DNA from: Chloroflexota bacterium
Lineage (GTDB): Bacteria; Chloroflexota; Anaerolineae; UBA1429
Direction of reading: 5' to 3'
Length of the DNA stretch: 64,000 nt
Assembly: GCA_019873625.1 (NCBI GenBank)
Contig: JAIOAW010000012.1
Span: forward strand, 1 to 64,000
How positions within the stretch are numbered: position 1 is the first letter of the stretch; each line of letters starts with the position of its first letter. Made by a program: the position numbers and the translations under genes. Shown one piece after another: positions 25,776-33,146 of this stretch. The notes under the pieces were generated by a model, which did no database searches, was not told where the DNA came from, and saw only the letters and a program-made list of their open reading frames with translations.

Positions 25776-26930
25776 TTATATCCTCGCACCCGTGGGGATA
25801 TCGTACAGGCGATAGGTGCGGTATTTGACGCCGCCCATCCCCTCGATGCCGCGAATGATGTTATAGTTATCCTCGAGAATCCAAGACATTTCGGCCCACT
25901 GGTAACCTTTGCGGGCCGCCACGCGGCACCCCTCCAGGTAAAAGAGCGATTCGATGCCTTTGAGGCGGTGCTCCTCAAGGACGCCCATAATGATCACGCG
26001 CACGCCCGTGATCTTGCGCCGATACCAGAGGTATTTGATCCAGCCGATGGGGAAAAGGTGCCCATTCAGATGTTTGGCCACCTGGCAGAAGTCGGGCAGG
26101 GCCAAAAAACACCCCACGGGCTGGCCGTCTACAAAAGCGAGGTAGGTCAAATCGGGGTCTACGATTTGTTTGAGGTTCTGGGCAAGGTAGGCGAACTCGG
26201 CATCCGTCATAGGGATGGCCCCCCAGTTTTTGGCCCAGGCCTGGCGATAGATGCCCTTGATGCGCTCCACCTCGGCGTCGAAATCCTTCATATGGATGGC
26301 GCGCATCGTCACGTGGTAACGCTCTTGGGCTACGTGGGCTACGCGCTTCACGCGCTCGGGGAGGTTTTCCAGGTTGGGGCCGTAACTGGCCACATCCACC
26401 TTGTAGGCGTAGAGGTCCTTGGCTTTCTGAAAGCCATAGCGCTCCAAAAAGGCGGGATAGTAGCGCTTGTTGTAGGTCATCATAATGACCGGCGGCCCAT
26501 CGAACCCCTCGATGAGCAAGCCGCACTCGTCGTTGATGTTGAGGTCCATCGGGCCGCGCATCACCTCGCGTCCGCGCTCTGCGAGCCATTGCCGAGCGGC
26601 GTCAAACAGGGCCTTGGCCACCTCATAATCCTCAATGACCTCAAAGGCGCCAAAGAACCCCACGGGTTCCCCCCAGATGCGCGGGTGCATCTCATCGGCG
26701 ATGGCCGCGATGGTGCCCACCGTCTCGCCATCGCGCACGGCGCGAAAGTATTGGGCGGTGGCGTGTTCGAAAAAGGGGTTATGGTGAGGGTCAAAGTGCT
26801 TCAGGCGGTCGGAGATGAGGGGCGGCACCCAGTTGGGGTCGCCACGGTATAGGCGAAAAGGGAACATCACGAAATCGCGCAGTTCCCGCTTGTTCGAGAC
26901 GGGCACGATCTGAGCGGCTGACCTGGCCAT
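25776..26930 (-). CDS. Large GNAT-superfamily-like protein of unknown substrate
   Basis: 384 residues, ATG with AGGAGGGGG upstream. The N-terminus I-V-P-V-S-N-K-R-E-L-R-D-F-V-M-F-P-F-R-L-Y and R-G-P-M-D-L-N-I-N-D-E-C-G-L-L-I-E-G-F are typical of a conserved family annotated as N-acetyltransferase in Chloroflexi, Bacteroidetes and others. A second acyltransferase-like half lies around residues 190-370, with L-A-F-V-D-G-Q-P-V-G-C and a late I-I-M-G-V-L-E-E-H-R-L-K-G-I-E beta4/alpha3-like block. Function and acceptor are unknown. Co-transcribed with degV (8 bp). Confidence 0.7.
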   Translation of the reverse strand: MARSAAQIVPVSNKRELRDFVMFPFRLYRGDPNWVPPLISDRLKHFDPHHNPFFEHATAQYFRAVRDGETVGTIAAIADEMHPRIWGEPVGFFGAFEVIEDYEVAKALFDAARQWLAERGREVMRGPMDLNINDECGLLIEGFDGPPVIMMTYNKRYYPAFLERYGFQKAKDLYAYKVDVASYGPNLENLPERVKRVAHVAQERYHVTMRAIHMKDFDAEVERIKGIYRQAWAKNWGAIPMTDAEFAYLAQNLKQIVDPDLTYLAFVDGQPVGCFLALPDFCQVAKHLNGHLFPIGWIKYLWYRRKITGVRVIIMGVLEEHRLKGIESLFYLEGCRVAARKGYQWAEMSWILEDNYNIIRGIEGMGGVKYRTYRLYDIPTGARI

Positions 26931-27013
26931 ATCCCCCTCCTCACAGCACGAAGGCTCTCTTCCCCACAACACCGCGCGGGCCTTGGCGATGCGCCCTCAC
27001 CCCATATAGGGCG

Positions 27014-27043
27014 ATTGTAGCACGCACTGCGGGAAGGGGTGAA
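27014..27043 (-). promoter_or_regulatory. Possible promoter for GNAT-like/degV operon
   Basis: Minus strand TTCACC (27038-27043), 18-bp spacer, TACAAT (27014-27019). The -10 is good, the -35 weak. Confidence 0.4.
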
Positions 27044-27058
27044 ATCGCCGAGCGTTGT

Positions 27059-27087
27059 TTGACACGACCTTGGCGATATGTCATACT
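27059..27087 (+). promoter_or_regulatory. Promoter for flavin reductase-tsaE-tsaB-rimI-surE operon
   Basis: TTGACA (27059-27064), 17-bp spacer, CATACT (27082-27087). Start near 27094 lies downstream of the ATG at 27078, which supports GTG 27117 as the real start of the first gene. Confidence 0.6.
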
Positions 27088-27116
27088 TGCGCGTAATCGA
27101 GCCGGGAGAGGGGTAT

Positions 27117-27671
27117 GTGAAGCAAGAAGTCCCTTTGAGCCAAGCCCATCGGCTGCTATCGGCCCGGCCTACCTGCCTTTTGACCGTTCGTTACAAAGGC
27201 CGGGTGAACGTGATGACCATCGCCTGGGTGTGCCCCATCAGCCTGGAGCCGCCCTTGGTGGCGATGGCCCTGCACCCGGCCGCCTATACGCACGATATGC
27301 TCAAAAAGAGCGGCGAGGCCGTGCTGAACATCCCCGGCCGCCCCTTGCTGGAGCAGACGTATCAATGCGGCACCCTCTCGGGCGCCGATGAGGATAAAAT
27401 TGCCCTCACCAAACTCTCGCTGGAGGCGGGCCGCCGCGTCGAGGCCCCTTGGATCGCAGAATGCCTGGCCCACCTGGAGTGCGGCATCGTGGATATCTTG
27501 ACGCCCGGGGACCACTCGCTCTTTATCGCTGAGGTTGTGGGCGCCTGGGCGGAGGAGGAGGCCTTTGCCGAGGTTTGGTTGGCCCCACAAGATAACGAGG
27601 AGTTGCTGCCTTTTTATCACCTGGGGGGGAAGCAGTTCGGCCTTTTAGGCCGCACGCTCTCCGCGCCGTGA
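27117..27671 (+). CDS. Flavin reductase-like domain protein
   Basis: 184 residues from GTG 27117, preceded by GGGAGAGGGG and placed 23 bases after the predicted transcription start; the protein then begins M-K-Q-E-V-P-L-S-Q-A-H-R-L-L, the usual N-terminus of the family. The split-barrel FMN site is marked by R-V-N-V-M-T-I-A-W and P-P-L-V-A-M-A-L. Such proteins reduce or bind FMN/FAD with NAD(P)H. A relative is encoded at 42740-43309. It opens the operon that continues with tsaE; why a flavoprotein is linked to tRNA modification is not evident. Confidence 0.82.
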   Translation: MKQEVPLSQAHRLLSARPTCLLTVRYKGRVNVMTIAWVCPISLEPPLVAMALHPAAYTHDMLKKSGEAVLNIPGRPLLEQTYQCGTLSGADEDKIALTKLSLEAGRRVEAPWIAECLAHLECGIVDILTPGDHSLFIAEVVGAWAEEEAFAEVWLAPQDNEELLPFYHLGGKQFGLLGRTLSAP

Positions 27672-27694
27672 TGCGAACCAAGGAGCCTGGCCGG

Positions 27695-28201
27695 ATGCCC
27701 GCTCGCACGGAACGATCTTTCGATATCATCACGCACAGCCCCGAGCAGACCTTTGCGGTGGGGAAGACCTTGGGGTCTTTGCTGCGGCCCGGCGATATCA
27801 TCTGCCTGCAAGGCGAGTTGGGGAGCGGCAAGACGTGCCTCACCCAAGGCATCGGCGCGGGGATGCATGTGCAGGGCACCATCAATAGCCCCACCTTTGT
27901 CTTTGTCAACGAACACGCCCCCGCGAATGACGGCCCCTATCTCTACCACGTGGACCTGTACCGCATCAGCGACTGTTCAGAGGTGTATAGCCTGGGCCTT
28001 GAGGACTATATGTACGGCGATGGGGTTACGGTCATCGAGTGGGCCGAGCGGGCCCTTGAGATTTTGCCGCCCTATCGCCTTTGGGTGCTCCTCAAACATA
28101 TGGGCTATACCGAACGCCTGCTCGTGTTCGAGGCCTCAGGGCCGAGGTATTTGGAGATTTTGCAGGCGCTGGAGCGTCTCCTCGCAAGCGAGGGGATATG
28201 A
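27695..28201 (+). CDS. tsaE: tRNA threonylcarbamoyladenosine biosynthesis ATPase TsaE
   Basis: 168 residues from ATG 27695, which has AAGGAG nine bases upstream; an ATG at 27671 overlapping the previous stop would add eight residues. P-loop G-E-L-G-S-G-K-T, the N-S-P-T-F-V-F-V switch, H-V-D-L-Y-R-I and V-I-E-W-A-E-R are all present. TsaE drives the TsaB-TsaD complex that installs t6A at position 37 of ANN-decoding tRNAs. The adjacent tsaB and rimI confirm the assignment; tsaC and tsaD are elsewhere. Confidence 0.94.
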   Translation: MPARTERSFDIITHSPEQTFAVGKTLGSLLRPGDIICLQGELGSGKTCLTQGIGAGMHVQGTINSPTFVFVNEHAPANDGPYLYHVDLYRISDCSEVYSLGLEDYMYGDGVTVIEWAERALEILPPYRLWVLLKHMGYTERLLVFEASGPRYLEILQALERLLASEGI

Positions 28202-28226
28202 GCGCCTTTCTACGCGAGAGAGAGCG

Positions 28227-28901
28227 ATGATCCTAGCCATTGATACGGCGACGCGTTATGCCAGCGTGGCGCTTTACGGTGAGATGGGCGTCCTCGCCGA
28301 AACGACTTGGCGTTCGGTCAACAACCATTCGGTGGAACTCGTCCCCGCCATTGCCGAGATGCTCAAGCGCCAGCGGTTGAACGTCTCGGCCATCAGCGCG
28401 CTGGCTGTGGCGCAAGGGCCGGGGTCTTTTACCGGCCTGCGCATCGGTATGAGCGTGGCCAAAGGGTTCTGCCTTGGGTTGGATGTGCCCTTGGTGGCCG
28501 TGCCCACGCTGGAAATCACAGCCTATGCCACGGGCAACCCCGGCTGCCCGGTGTGGGCCGTGCTGGAGGCGGGGCGGGGGCGCATTTGCGTGGCCACCTA
28601 TCGCTTTGAAGAGGGCCTGCCCGTTCAGCAGGGGCCTTTGCAGGTGGTGCGCGTGGAGGAATGGTTCCCCGTCATCGCGGAGCCTGTGCTGGTGGCCGGC
28701 GAGGTCAGCCCAGAATTGGCCGAGCACCTGTTGCGCCTGCCGGGGGCGGAGGACCTTGCCATCGTCTCGTTGGCCGGCGCGGTGCGGCGAGCAGGTTACC
28801 TGGCCGAGTTGGCCTGGAATAGACTGCACGAGGGCCAGGCCGATGACCCCGATCGCGTCGAACCGCTGTATATCCATCTTAGCCAAGTGGGTGCGCCGTA
28901 A
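28227..28901 (+). CDS. tsaB: tRNA t6A dimerisation subunit TsaB
   Basis: 224 residues from ATG 28227 (ribosome site GAGAGAGAG). Opens M-I-L-A-I-D-T-A-T with the ASKHA phosphate-1 motif and carries the hallmark A-Q-G-P-G-S-F-T-G-L-R-I-G. TsaB is a catalytically dead homologue that scaffolds TsaD and recruits TsaE. Its TAA stop overlaps the rimI ATG by one base. Length is normal. Confidence 0.95.
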   Translation: MILAIDTATRYASVALYGEMGVLAETTWRSVNNHSVELVPAIAEMLKRQRLNVSAISALAVAQGPGSFTGLRIGMSVAKGFCLGLDVPLVAVPTLEITAYATGNPGCPVWAVLEAGRGRICVATYRFEEGLPVQQGPLQVVRVEEWFPVIAEPVLVAGEVSPELAEHLLRLPGAEDLAIVSLAGAVRRAGYLAELAWNRLHEGQADDPDRVEPLYIHLSQVGAP

Positions 28902-29578
28902 TGGACCTGGCCGGTTTGCCCTATCTCGTCGAGGCGATGACCCCGGCGGATATCCCCACGGTGGCGGCCATCGAACGGGCCGTCTTCACTGCGCCGTGGC
29001 CCGAAGAGGCCTTTCGCAGTGAATTGGCCCACCATGAGGGGGCCTGCTATCTCGTGCTCCGCTATCGCCCTTGGGCCGCCGCACGGGGCGACCCCGCGCG
29101 CGCCCATCTCCTCCAGCGGCTTTGGCCGCGCCCCGCGCTCGATGAATCTCTAATCGGCTACGGGGGGTATTGGCGCGTGGTGGACGAGGGGCACATCTGC
29201 ACCCTCGCCGTGCGCCGGGCTTGGCGCGGCCGGGGCCTGGGCGAACTGTTGCTCCTTTCTCTCATTGAGCATGCCCTCGCCTCGGGCATCGAGATGATGA
29301 CGCTCGAAGTGCGCGTGAGCAATACCGTAGCGCAGAGCCTCTACCAGAAATATGGTTTTGAGCGGGTGGGGCGGCGCAAGGGATATTACGGCGATAACGG
29401 CGAGGACGCGTGGATTATGTCCACGGGTTCGATCCGCACCGAGGCCTACCGCACGATGCTGGCGGAACGTGAGGCGGCCCTCCGTGCCCGGTTGATGACC
29501 GCCGATTCGGCGCCCCCCGAGCCAGAGCCGGCCCCTTGGCCGAAAGAATCCTCAAACGCCCAACGGGAGAAGGGATGA
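28901..29578 (+). CDS. rimI: Ribosomal protein S18 alanine N-acetyltransferase RimI (extended)
   Basis: 225 residues, about 70 more than typical RimI. GNAT motif A is L-A-V-R-R-A-W-R-G-R-G-L-G, followed by E-V-R-V-S-N-T-V-A-Q-S-L-Y-Q-K-Y-G-F and the RimI-type R-R-K-G-Y-Y-G-D-N-G-E-D-A. An insertion of about 25 residues follows C-Y-L-V-L-R-Y-R-P, and a Pro/Glu-rich tail of about 40 residues is appended. The tsaE-tsaB-rimI order is common in bacteria and supports the name; in this phylum RimI may have wider N-terminal acetylation targets. The end overlaps surE (ATGA). Confidence 0.88.
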   Translation: MDLAGLPYLVEAMTPADIPTVAAIERAVFTAPWPEEAFRSELAHHEGACYLVLRYRPWAAARGDPARAHLLQRLWPRPALDESLIGYGGYWRVVDEGHICTLAVRRAWRGRGLGELLLLSLIEHALASGIEMMTLEVRVSNTVAQSLYQKYGFERVGRRKGYYGDNGEDAWIMSTGSIRTEAYRTMLAEREAALRARLMTADSAPPEPEPAPWPKESSNAQREKG

Positions 29579-30351
29579 CATCCAGCCGACCGCTGATCCT
29601 CCTCACCAACGATGACGGCGTTCAAGCGCCGCCGCTCCTTGCCCTGCACCGCGCCTTGCGCGAGGTGGGCGAACTGGTCGTCATCGCGCCCGAGCACAAT
29701 TGGTCTGCGTCGGGCCACTCGAAGACGATGCACAAACCCCTGCGCGTCTCCCCGGCGCGCCTTGAAGATGGCACCGAGGCGCTGGTGGCTAGCGGCTCCC
29801 CCTCGGATTGCGTGGCCTTGGCCCTGTTGGGGGTGCTCGACCGCCAGCCAGACCTGGTCATCTCGGGCATCAACATTGGGGCAAACGTCAGCACAGACCT
29901 CACGTATTCAGGCACGGTCTCGGCTGCGATGGAGGCCTATATCGCGGGCGTTTCGGCTATGGCCGTCTCGCTCGATAGCCACGAACCCTACCCGCCAGAG
30001 GCCGCCGCGCGCTATGCTGCGCGCCTGGCGTGCCTCCTGTTAGAGCACCCGGAGGGTGCGCCCTGGCTCTTGAACGTGAACGTGCCGGCGCTCCCGGAAG
30101 AGGACATCAAGGGGATTCAGGTAACGCGCCTGGGCCGGCGCATTTACCGCGATGCGTTGGTGAAGCGGCGCGACCCGCGCGGCCGCATCTATTATTGGAT
30201 TGGGGGAGAAGTGCCCACGGGCATCCCGGAGGAGGGGACCGATATCGGCGCGTTGGCCGAGGGGTGGGTCTCCGTCACGCCGTTAAGGTTGGACCTCACC
30301 GACCACGAGCGGCTAGAGACCCTGCGCGCCTGGTTTGCGCCCCGGCCCTAG
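29575..30351 (+). CDS. surE: 5'/3'-nucleotidase SurE
   Basis: 258 residues. N-terminal L-L-T-N-D-D-G-V with the metal-binding Asp pair, the S-A-S-G-H-S-K-T loop, the A-S-G-S-P-S-D-C motif and S-G-I-N-I-G-A-N-V-S. SurE dephosphorylates nucleoside 5'/3'-monophosphates with a divalent metal. Start ATG 29575 overlaps the rimI TGA and follows GGGAGAAGGG, so it is the last gene of this operon. It converges with a small zinc-ribbon gene 10 bp on. Confidence 0.95.
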   Translation: MTSSRPLILLTNDDGVQAPPLLALHRALREVGELVVIAPEHNWSASGHSKTMHKPLRVSPARLEDGTEALVASGSPSDCVALALLGVLDRQPDLVISGINIGANVSTDLTYSGTVSAAMEAYIAGVSAMAVSLDSHEPYPPEAAARYAARLACLLLEHPEGAPWLLNVNVPALPEEDIKGIQVTRLGRRIYRDALVKRRDPRGRIYYWIGGEVPTGIPEEGTDIGALAEGWVSVTPLRLDLTDHERLETLRAWFAPRP

Positions 30352-30361
30352 GGGCAACTCC

Positions 30362-30640
30362 TCAGGGGGTGGGGAAGCGCAGGTGAGCCACCGCAGGGGC
30401 CGGGTGCCCCAAAAGGCCCCCCGGCTGGGACCCGCCTGGCGTAGACCACGGCATCCGAATGCCGCACATCCGAAAGACCGTGGCGAACATAAAGAGGAGC
30501 ACCGCGATATAGAGCCACGTGCGGGCCGATTTTTGAGGATCTCGCCGCTTGGGCGGGGGTTGCTTGGGCAGGTCCTGATCACAACGCCAACACCGCGTGC
30601 GCCCTTCGGGGTTGTATGCTCCACAATTTGGACAATCCAT
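30362..30640 (-). CDS. Small zinc-ribbon, single-TM protein
   Basis: 92 residues. N-terminal zinc ribbon M-D-C-P-N-C-G ... C-W-R-C (Cys3, Cys6, Cys17, Cys20), a basic linker and one hydrophobic helix at about 42-60; the rest is Gly/Pro-rich. Likely a membrane-anchored zinc-ribbon with the ribbon in the cytoplasm. Domain order resembles the N-terminal part of the protein at 390-1373. No function can be given. It has its own extended -10 promoter. Confidence 0.7.
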   Translation of the reverse strand: MDCPNCGAYNPEGRTRCWRCDQDLPKQPPPKRRDPQKSARTWLYIAVLLFMFATVFRMCGIRMPWSTPGGSQPGGLLGHPAPAVAHLRFPTP

Positions 30641-30684
30641 CGTCTCTTAGCCCTTGTTTCGTCCCTTGCGGACCCAACACCCCT

Positions 30685-30693
30685 ATTATAACA
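30685..30693 (-). promoter_or_regulatory. Extended -10 promoter for zinc-ribbon gene
   Basis: Minus strand TGT-TATAAT; the -35 region (TATTTT/TTTTGC) is poor, as is usual with an extended -10. Confidence 0.5.
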
Positions 30694-30754
30694 CAACCGC
30701 TTGGGGCAAAATAATCTCAAAAAGGCCCGTTTCTTTCCCGAGGGAGCCAATCCT

Positions 30755-30783
30755 TTGACCGCCAGACCCCTTTCGGCTATACT
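30755..30783 (+). promoter_or_regulatory. Promoter of the tRNA-Pro/tRNA-Gly operon
   Basis: TTGACC (30755-30760), 17-bp spacer, TATACT (30778-30783). Predicted start about 5 bases before the tRNA-Pro 5' end. Confidence 0.7.
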
Positions 30784-30794
30784 ATATTCGGGTC

Positions 30795-30868
30795 CGGGGT
30801 GTGGCGCAGACCGGTAGCGCGCAGCGTTTGGGACGCTGAAGTCAGAGGTTCAAGTCCTCTCACCCCGA
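30795..30868 (+). tRNA. tRNA-Pro (anticodon UGG)
   Basis: 74 nt. Acceptor arms CGGGGTG and CACCCCG with discriminator A; anticodon stem CAGCG/CGCTG closes a 7-nt loop TTTGGGA with anticodon TGG at 30829-30831; T-arm has GGTTCAAGTCC. 3' CCA is not encoded. Three bases separate it from tRNA-Gly. Confidence 0.97.
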
Positions 30869-30871
30869 CTT

Positions 30872-30944
30872 GCGGGCGTAGCTCAGTTGGCAGAGCTCCT
30901 GCCTTCCAAGCAGGTTGTCGCGCGTTCGAATCGCGTCGCCCGCT
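30872..30944 (+). tRNA. tRNA-Gly (anticodon UCC)
   Basis: 73 nt. Acceptor arms GCGGGCG and CGCCCGC with discriminator U, as in bacterial tRNA-Gly; anticodon loop CTTCCAA between CCTGC and GCAGG gives TCC. 3' CCA is not encoded. Co-transcribed with tRNA-Pro and followed by an intrinsic terminator. Confidence 0.97.
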
Positions 30945-30962
30945 CTAGAGTTCCGGGGAGAG

Positions 30963-30992
30963 CCGCGCTTGAGTAAAGCGCGGTTTTGTTTT
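30963..30992 (+). terminator. Intrinsic terminator after tRNA pair
   Basis: Stem CCGCGCTT (30963-30970) with AAGCGCGG (30976-30983), 5-nt loop, followed by TTTTGTTTT. Confidence 0.85.
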
Positions 30993-30995
30993 AGG

Positions 30996-31023
30996 TTGCG
31001 GTGCGGGGCCAGCCCATTATGAT
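30996..31023 (+). promoter_or_regulatory. Promoter for lipoprotein gene
   Basis: TTGCGG (30996-31001), 16-bp spacer, TATGAT (31018-31023). The start near 31030 excludes the in-frame GTG at 31029 and supports ATG 31065. Confidence 0.5.
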
Positions 31024-31064
31024 GGGCCGTGCGGGTACATCGAGCGTGGGCGGGGTGGGGCGAT

Positions 31065-31619
31065 ATGCGCGTGCGGAAGGCCTCTTTTATCGGCGTATTC
31101 CTTTTGGCCCTGGTGGGTTGTACAGCCTCGCCGCCGCGGGGTGCTGAAATCGCTGCGCACGCCGCGGAGGCGGTGGAGAGGCCCTCGTTCACTGTGGCGC
31201 CGACCCCTCTCACCCCCACGCGAACGGTAACCCCTTCACCCGTTCCCACCTTCACGCCCACACGGGTGCCTGCGCCCACCCCAACGTGGGCGCAGACGCC
31301 CACCCAAACCGCCGTGCCCACCGCAATGCCCACGTGCACGCCATCCCCCACGCGCACTTCCCCACCCACGCCGCACCCGCCGACGGCCACCCCCCGGCCG
31401 GGCGTCCCCCCTGGCGCCGAGGCCTTGGCCGAAGGCGTGTGGCGCTGCCCCCGGAGCATCGAGGGCGCCGCCTATGTGGGGAGCGCCCAAAGCAACAAGT
31501 TCCACAACCCGCAATGCCAGTGGGCCGAAAAGATTAAAGACGAAAACCGCCTTTGCTTCACCAGCCGAGAGGCCGCCCTGGGCTATGGCTATGTGCCCTG
31601 CAAGGTGTGCAAGCCCTAG
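31065..31619 (+). CDS. Lipoprotein with Thr/Pro-rich linker and Ada-like zinc-binding C-terminal domain
   Basis: 184 residues. N-terminal signal peptide ends in the lipobox L-V-G-C (Cys19). Residues about 45-120 are a Thr/Pro-rich spacer. The last 50 residues, Y-V-G-S-A-Q-S-N-K-F-H-N-P-Q-C-Q-W-A followed by R-L-C-F-T-S-R-E-A-A-L and Y-V-P-C-K-V-C-K-P, form the small Ada-like zinc domain often found at the end of secreted nucleases and competence-related proteins. Four Cys could bind one metal or react as a thiol. No nuclease domain is present here, so the role is open; a surface DNA- or metal-binding module is the best guess. Monocistronic. Confidence 0.8.
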   Translation: MRVRKASFIGVFLLALVGCTASPPRGAEIAAHAAEAVERPSFTVAPTPLTPTRTVTPSPVPTFTPTRVPAPTPTWAQTPTQTAVPTAMPTCTPSPTRTSPPTPHPPTATPRPGVPPGAEALAEGVWRCPRSIEGAAYVGSAQSNKFHNPQCQWAEKIKDENRLCFTSREAALGYGYVPCKVCKP

Positions 31620-31784
31620 CCCCTATGGCGGGTTGAAGCCTTGCATCGGCGTGCTTGGCACACGCGGGGCTTGCGCCCCCCTCTGATTTAGGGGAATCGA
31701 ACCCGCGCATTCGCAAAGTGGCGCTCAAGCCGTTCTCGTGTAAAATGGAAGGCGTTTTCGGAATATCTCCTTTTGTGAGGGCCT

Positions 31785-33146
31785 ATGCTCACGTACCGCC
31801 AGGCGCTTGAGGCGATTTTCCAACGGGCCGATTACGAGCGGGGCGATCGTCCCCCCTATCCGGAGCGGGTGTGGCGCCTTGCGCGCGTGGAGGAACTCCT
31901 TGGGCAAATTGGGAACCCCCACCGCGCCTACCCCTCAGTGCACATCGCGGGGACCAAGGGCAAGGGGTCCACCACGGCGATGATCGAATCCATCCTGCGG
32001 GCGGCGGGCTACCGCACGGGGATGTACACCTCGCCCCATCTGCATACCTTTCGAGAGCGCATCCAGATGGAGGGTGCGCCCATCTCGGAAGAAGAGGTGT
32101 CGGCGCATATGGAGGAACTCATCCCCATCCTGAAGGAGCGCCCTGAGGTAACCGTGTTCGAGATTATCACGGCCCTGGCGATGAAGGCCTTTCGGGCGCG
32201 CGGGGTGGAGTGGGGCGTGTTCGAGGTGGGGATGGGCGGCCGCTTGGATGCCACGAACGTCCTTCTGCCGGAGGTGGCCGTGATCACCTCCATCAGCCTA
32301 GATCACGTGAACGTGCTGGGCCATACGCTGGATGCCATCGCCCGCGAAAAGGCGGGCATCATCAAAGAGGGGCGGCCGGTGGTCAGCGCACCCCAGCGCC
32401 CCGAGGCGCTAGAGGTCATCGAACGCACGGCGGCGGAACGCAACGCACCCCTTACCCTCGTCGGGCGAGATTGGCATTGGCGCTACGAGGGCACCGATGG
32501 CGCTCGGCAGTGGCTCACCATCTGGCGCGAGGGGAGCGAGGCGTCGCCCGAATATCCCCACGTGGAACTGCCCCTTTTGGGCGCGCACCAGTTGGAAAAC
32601 GCCTGCAATGCCGTGGCCGCCATTGAAATCTTGCGCGAGAAGGGCGCCTCGATAAGCCGAGAGGCCGTGCGCCAAGGGCTGAGGGAGGTGCGCTGGCCCG
32701 GCCGGTTGGAGGTGCTCGGGCGCACGCCGCTCGTCGTGCTCGATGGCGCCCACAACGGCTATTCGATGCATTGCCTCCTAGAGGCCGTGGAGGCCTATCT
32801 CCCCCATCGGCGGCTCCTGGTGGTGTTCGGCGCGGGGGTTACGCACAACCCGGCGGAACTCTTGGCCGAGATTGGGCCGCGCGCCGCGGGGCTGTTCATC
32901 ACGCGTTCGCGCCACCCCAAGGCCGCCCCCATCGAGACGCTCGCGGCCATCGCGCAGGATATGGGGCGCCTTGCGGGCACGGTTGAACCCGTCAGCGCGG
33001 CGCTTGAGGCCGCCTGCGCCGCCGCTCAGGCGGAGGATATGGTCTTGGTGACGGGGTCGCTCTTTGTGGTGGCCGAGGCGCGCGAGGCCTGGGCCATCAC
33101 GCACGGCTGGCCCCCCCTGCCCAGCGACCCGCCAGGGGTCTATTAG
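31785..33146 (+). CDS. folC: Bifunctional folylpolyglutamate/dihydrofolate synthase FolC
   Basis: 453 residues. P-loop G-T-K-G-K-G-S-T-T, S-P-H-L-H-T-F-R-E-R-I, V-G-M-G-G-R-L-D-A-T-N, the I-S-L-D-H-V-N-V-L-G loop and D-G-A-H-N in the C-terminal domain. It adds glutamate to dihydropteroate and/or tetrahydrofolate using ATP, complementing the folD gene in this window. Start ATG has GTGAGGGC upstream. The stop overlaps the convergent serA stop. The region 31620-31784 before it holds a weak GC-rich hairpin and a tRNA T-arm-like stretch at 31691-31706, but no gene. Confidence 0.93.
   Translation: MLTYRQALEAIFQRADYERGDRPPYPERVWRLARVEELLGQIGNPHRAYPSVHIAGTKGKGSTTAMIESILRAAGYRTGMYTSPHLHTFRERIQMEGAPISEEEVSAHMEELIPILKERPEVTVFEIITALAMKAFRARGVEWGVFEVGMGGRLDATNVLLPEVAVITSISLDHVNVLGHTLDAIAREKAGIIKEGRPVVSAPQRPEALEVIERTAAERNAPLTLVGRDWHWRYEGTDGARQWLTIWREGSEASPEYPHVELPLLGAHQLENACNAVAAIEILREKGASISREAVRQGLREVRWPGRLEVLGRTPLVVLDGAHNGYSMHCLLEAVEAYLPHRRLLVVFGAGVTHNPAELLAEIGPRAAGLFITRSRHPKAAPIETLAAIAQDMGRLAGTVEPVSAALEAACAAAQAEDMVLVTGSLFVVAEAREAWAITHGWPPLPSDPPGVY

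Noticed and set aside
31662-31680. GGGGC-TTGC-GCCCC hairpin after the lipoprotein gene
   Set aside because: Five-bp stem and a poor T-run; too weak to call a terminator.
31691-31706. tRNA T-arm-like sequence on the minus strand (GCGGGTTCGATTCCCC)
   Set aside because: Neither an acceptor stem nor an anticodon arm can be built around it; at most a decayed tRNA end or former attachment site. No integrase or mobile gene is nearby.
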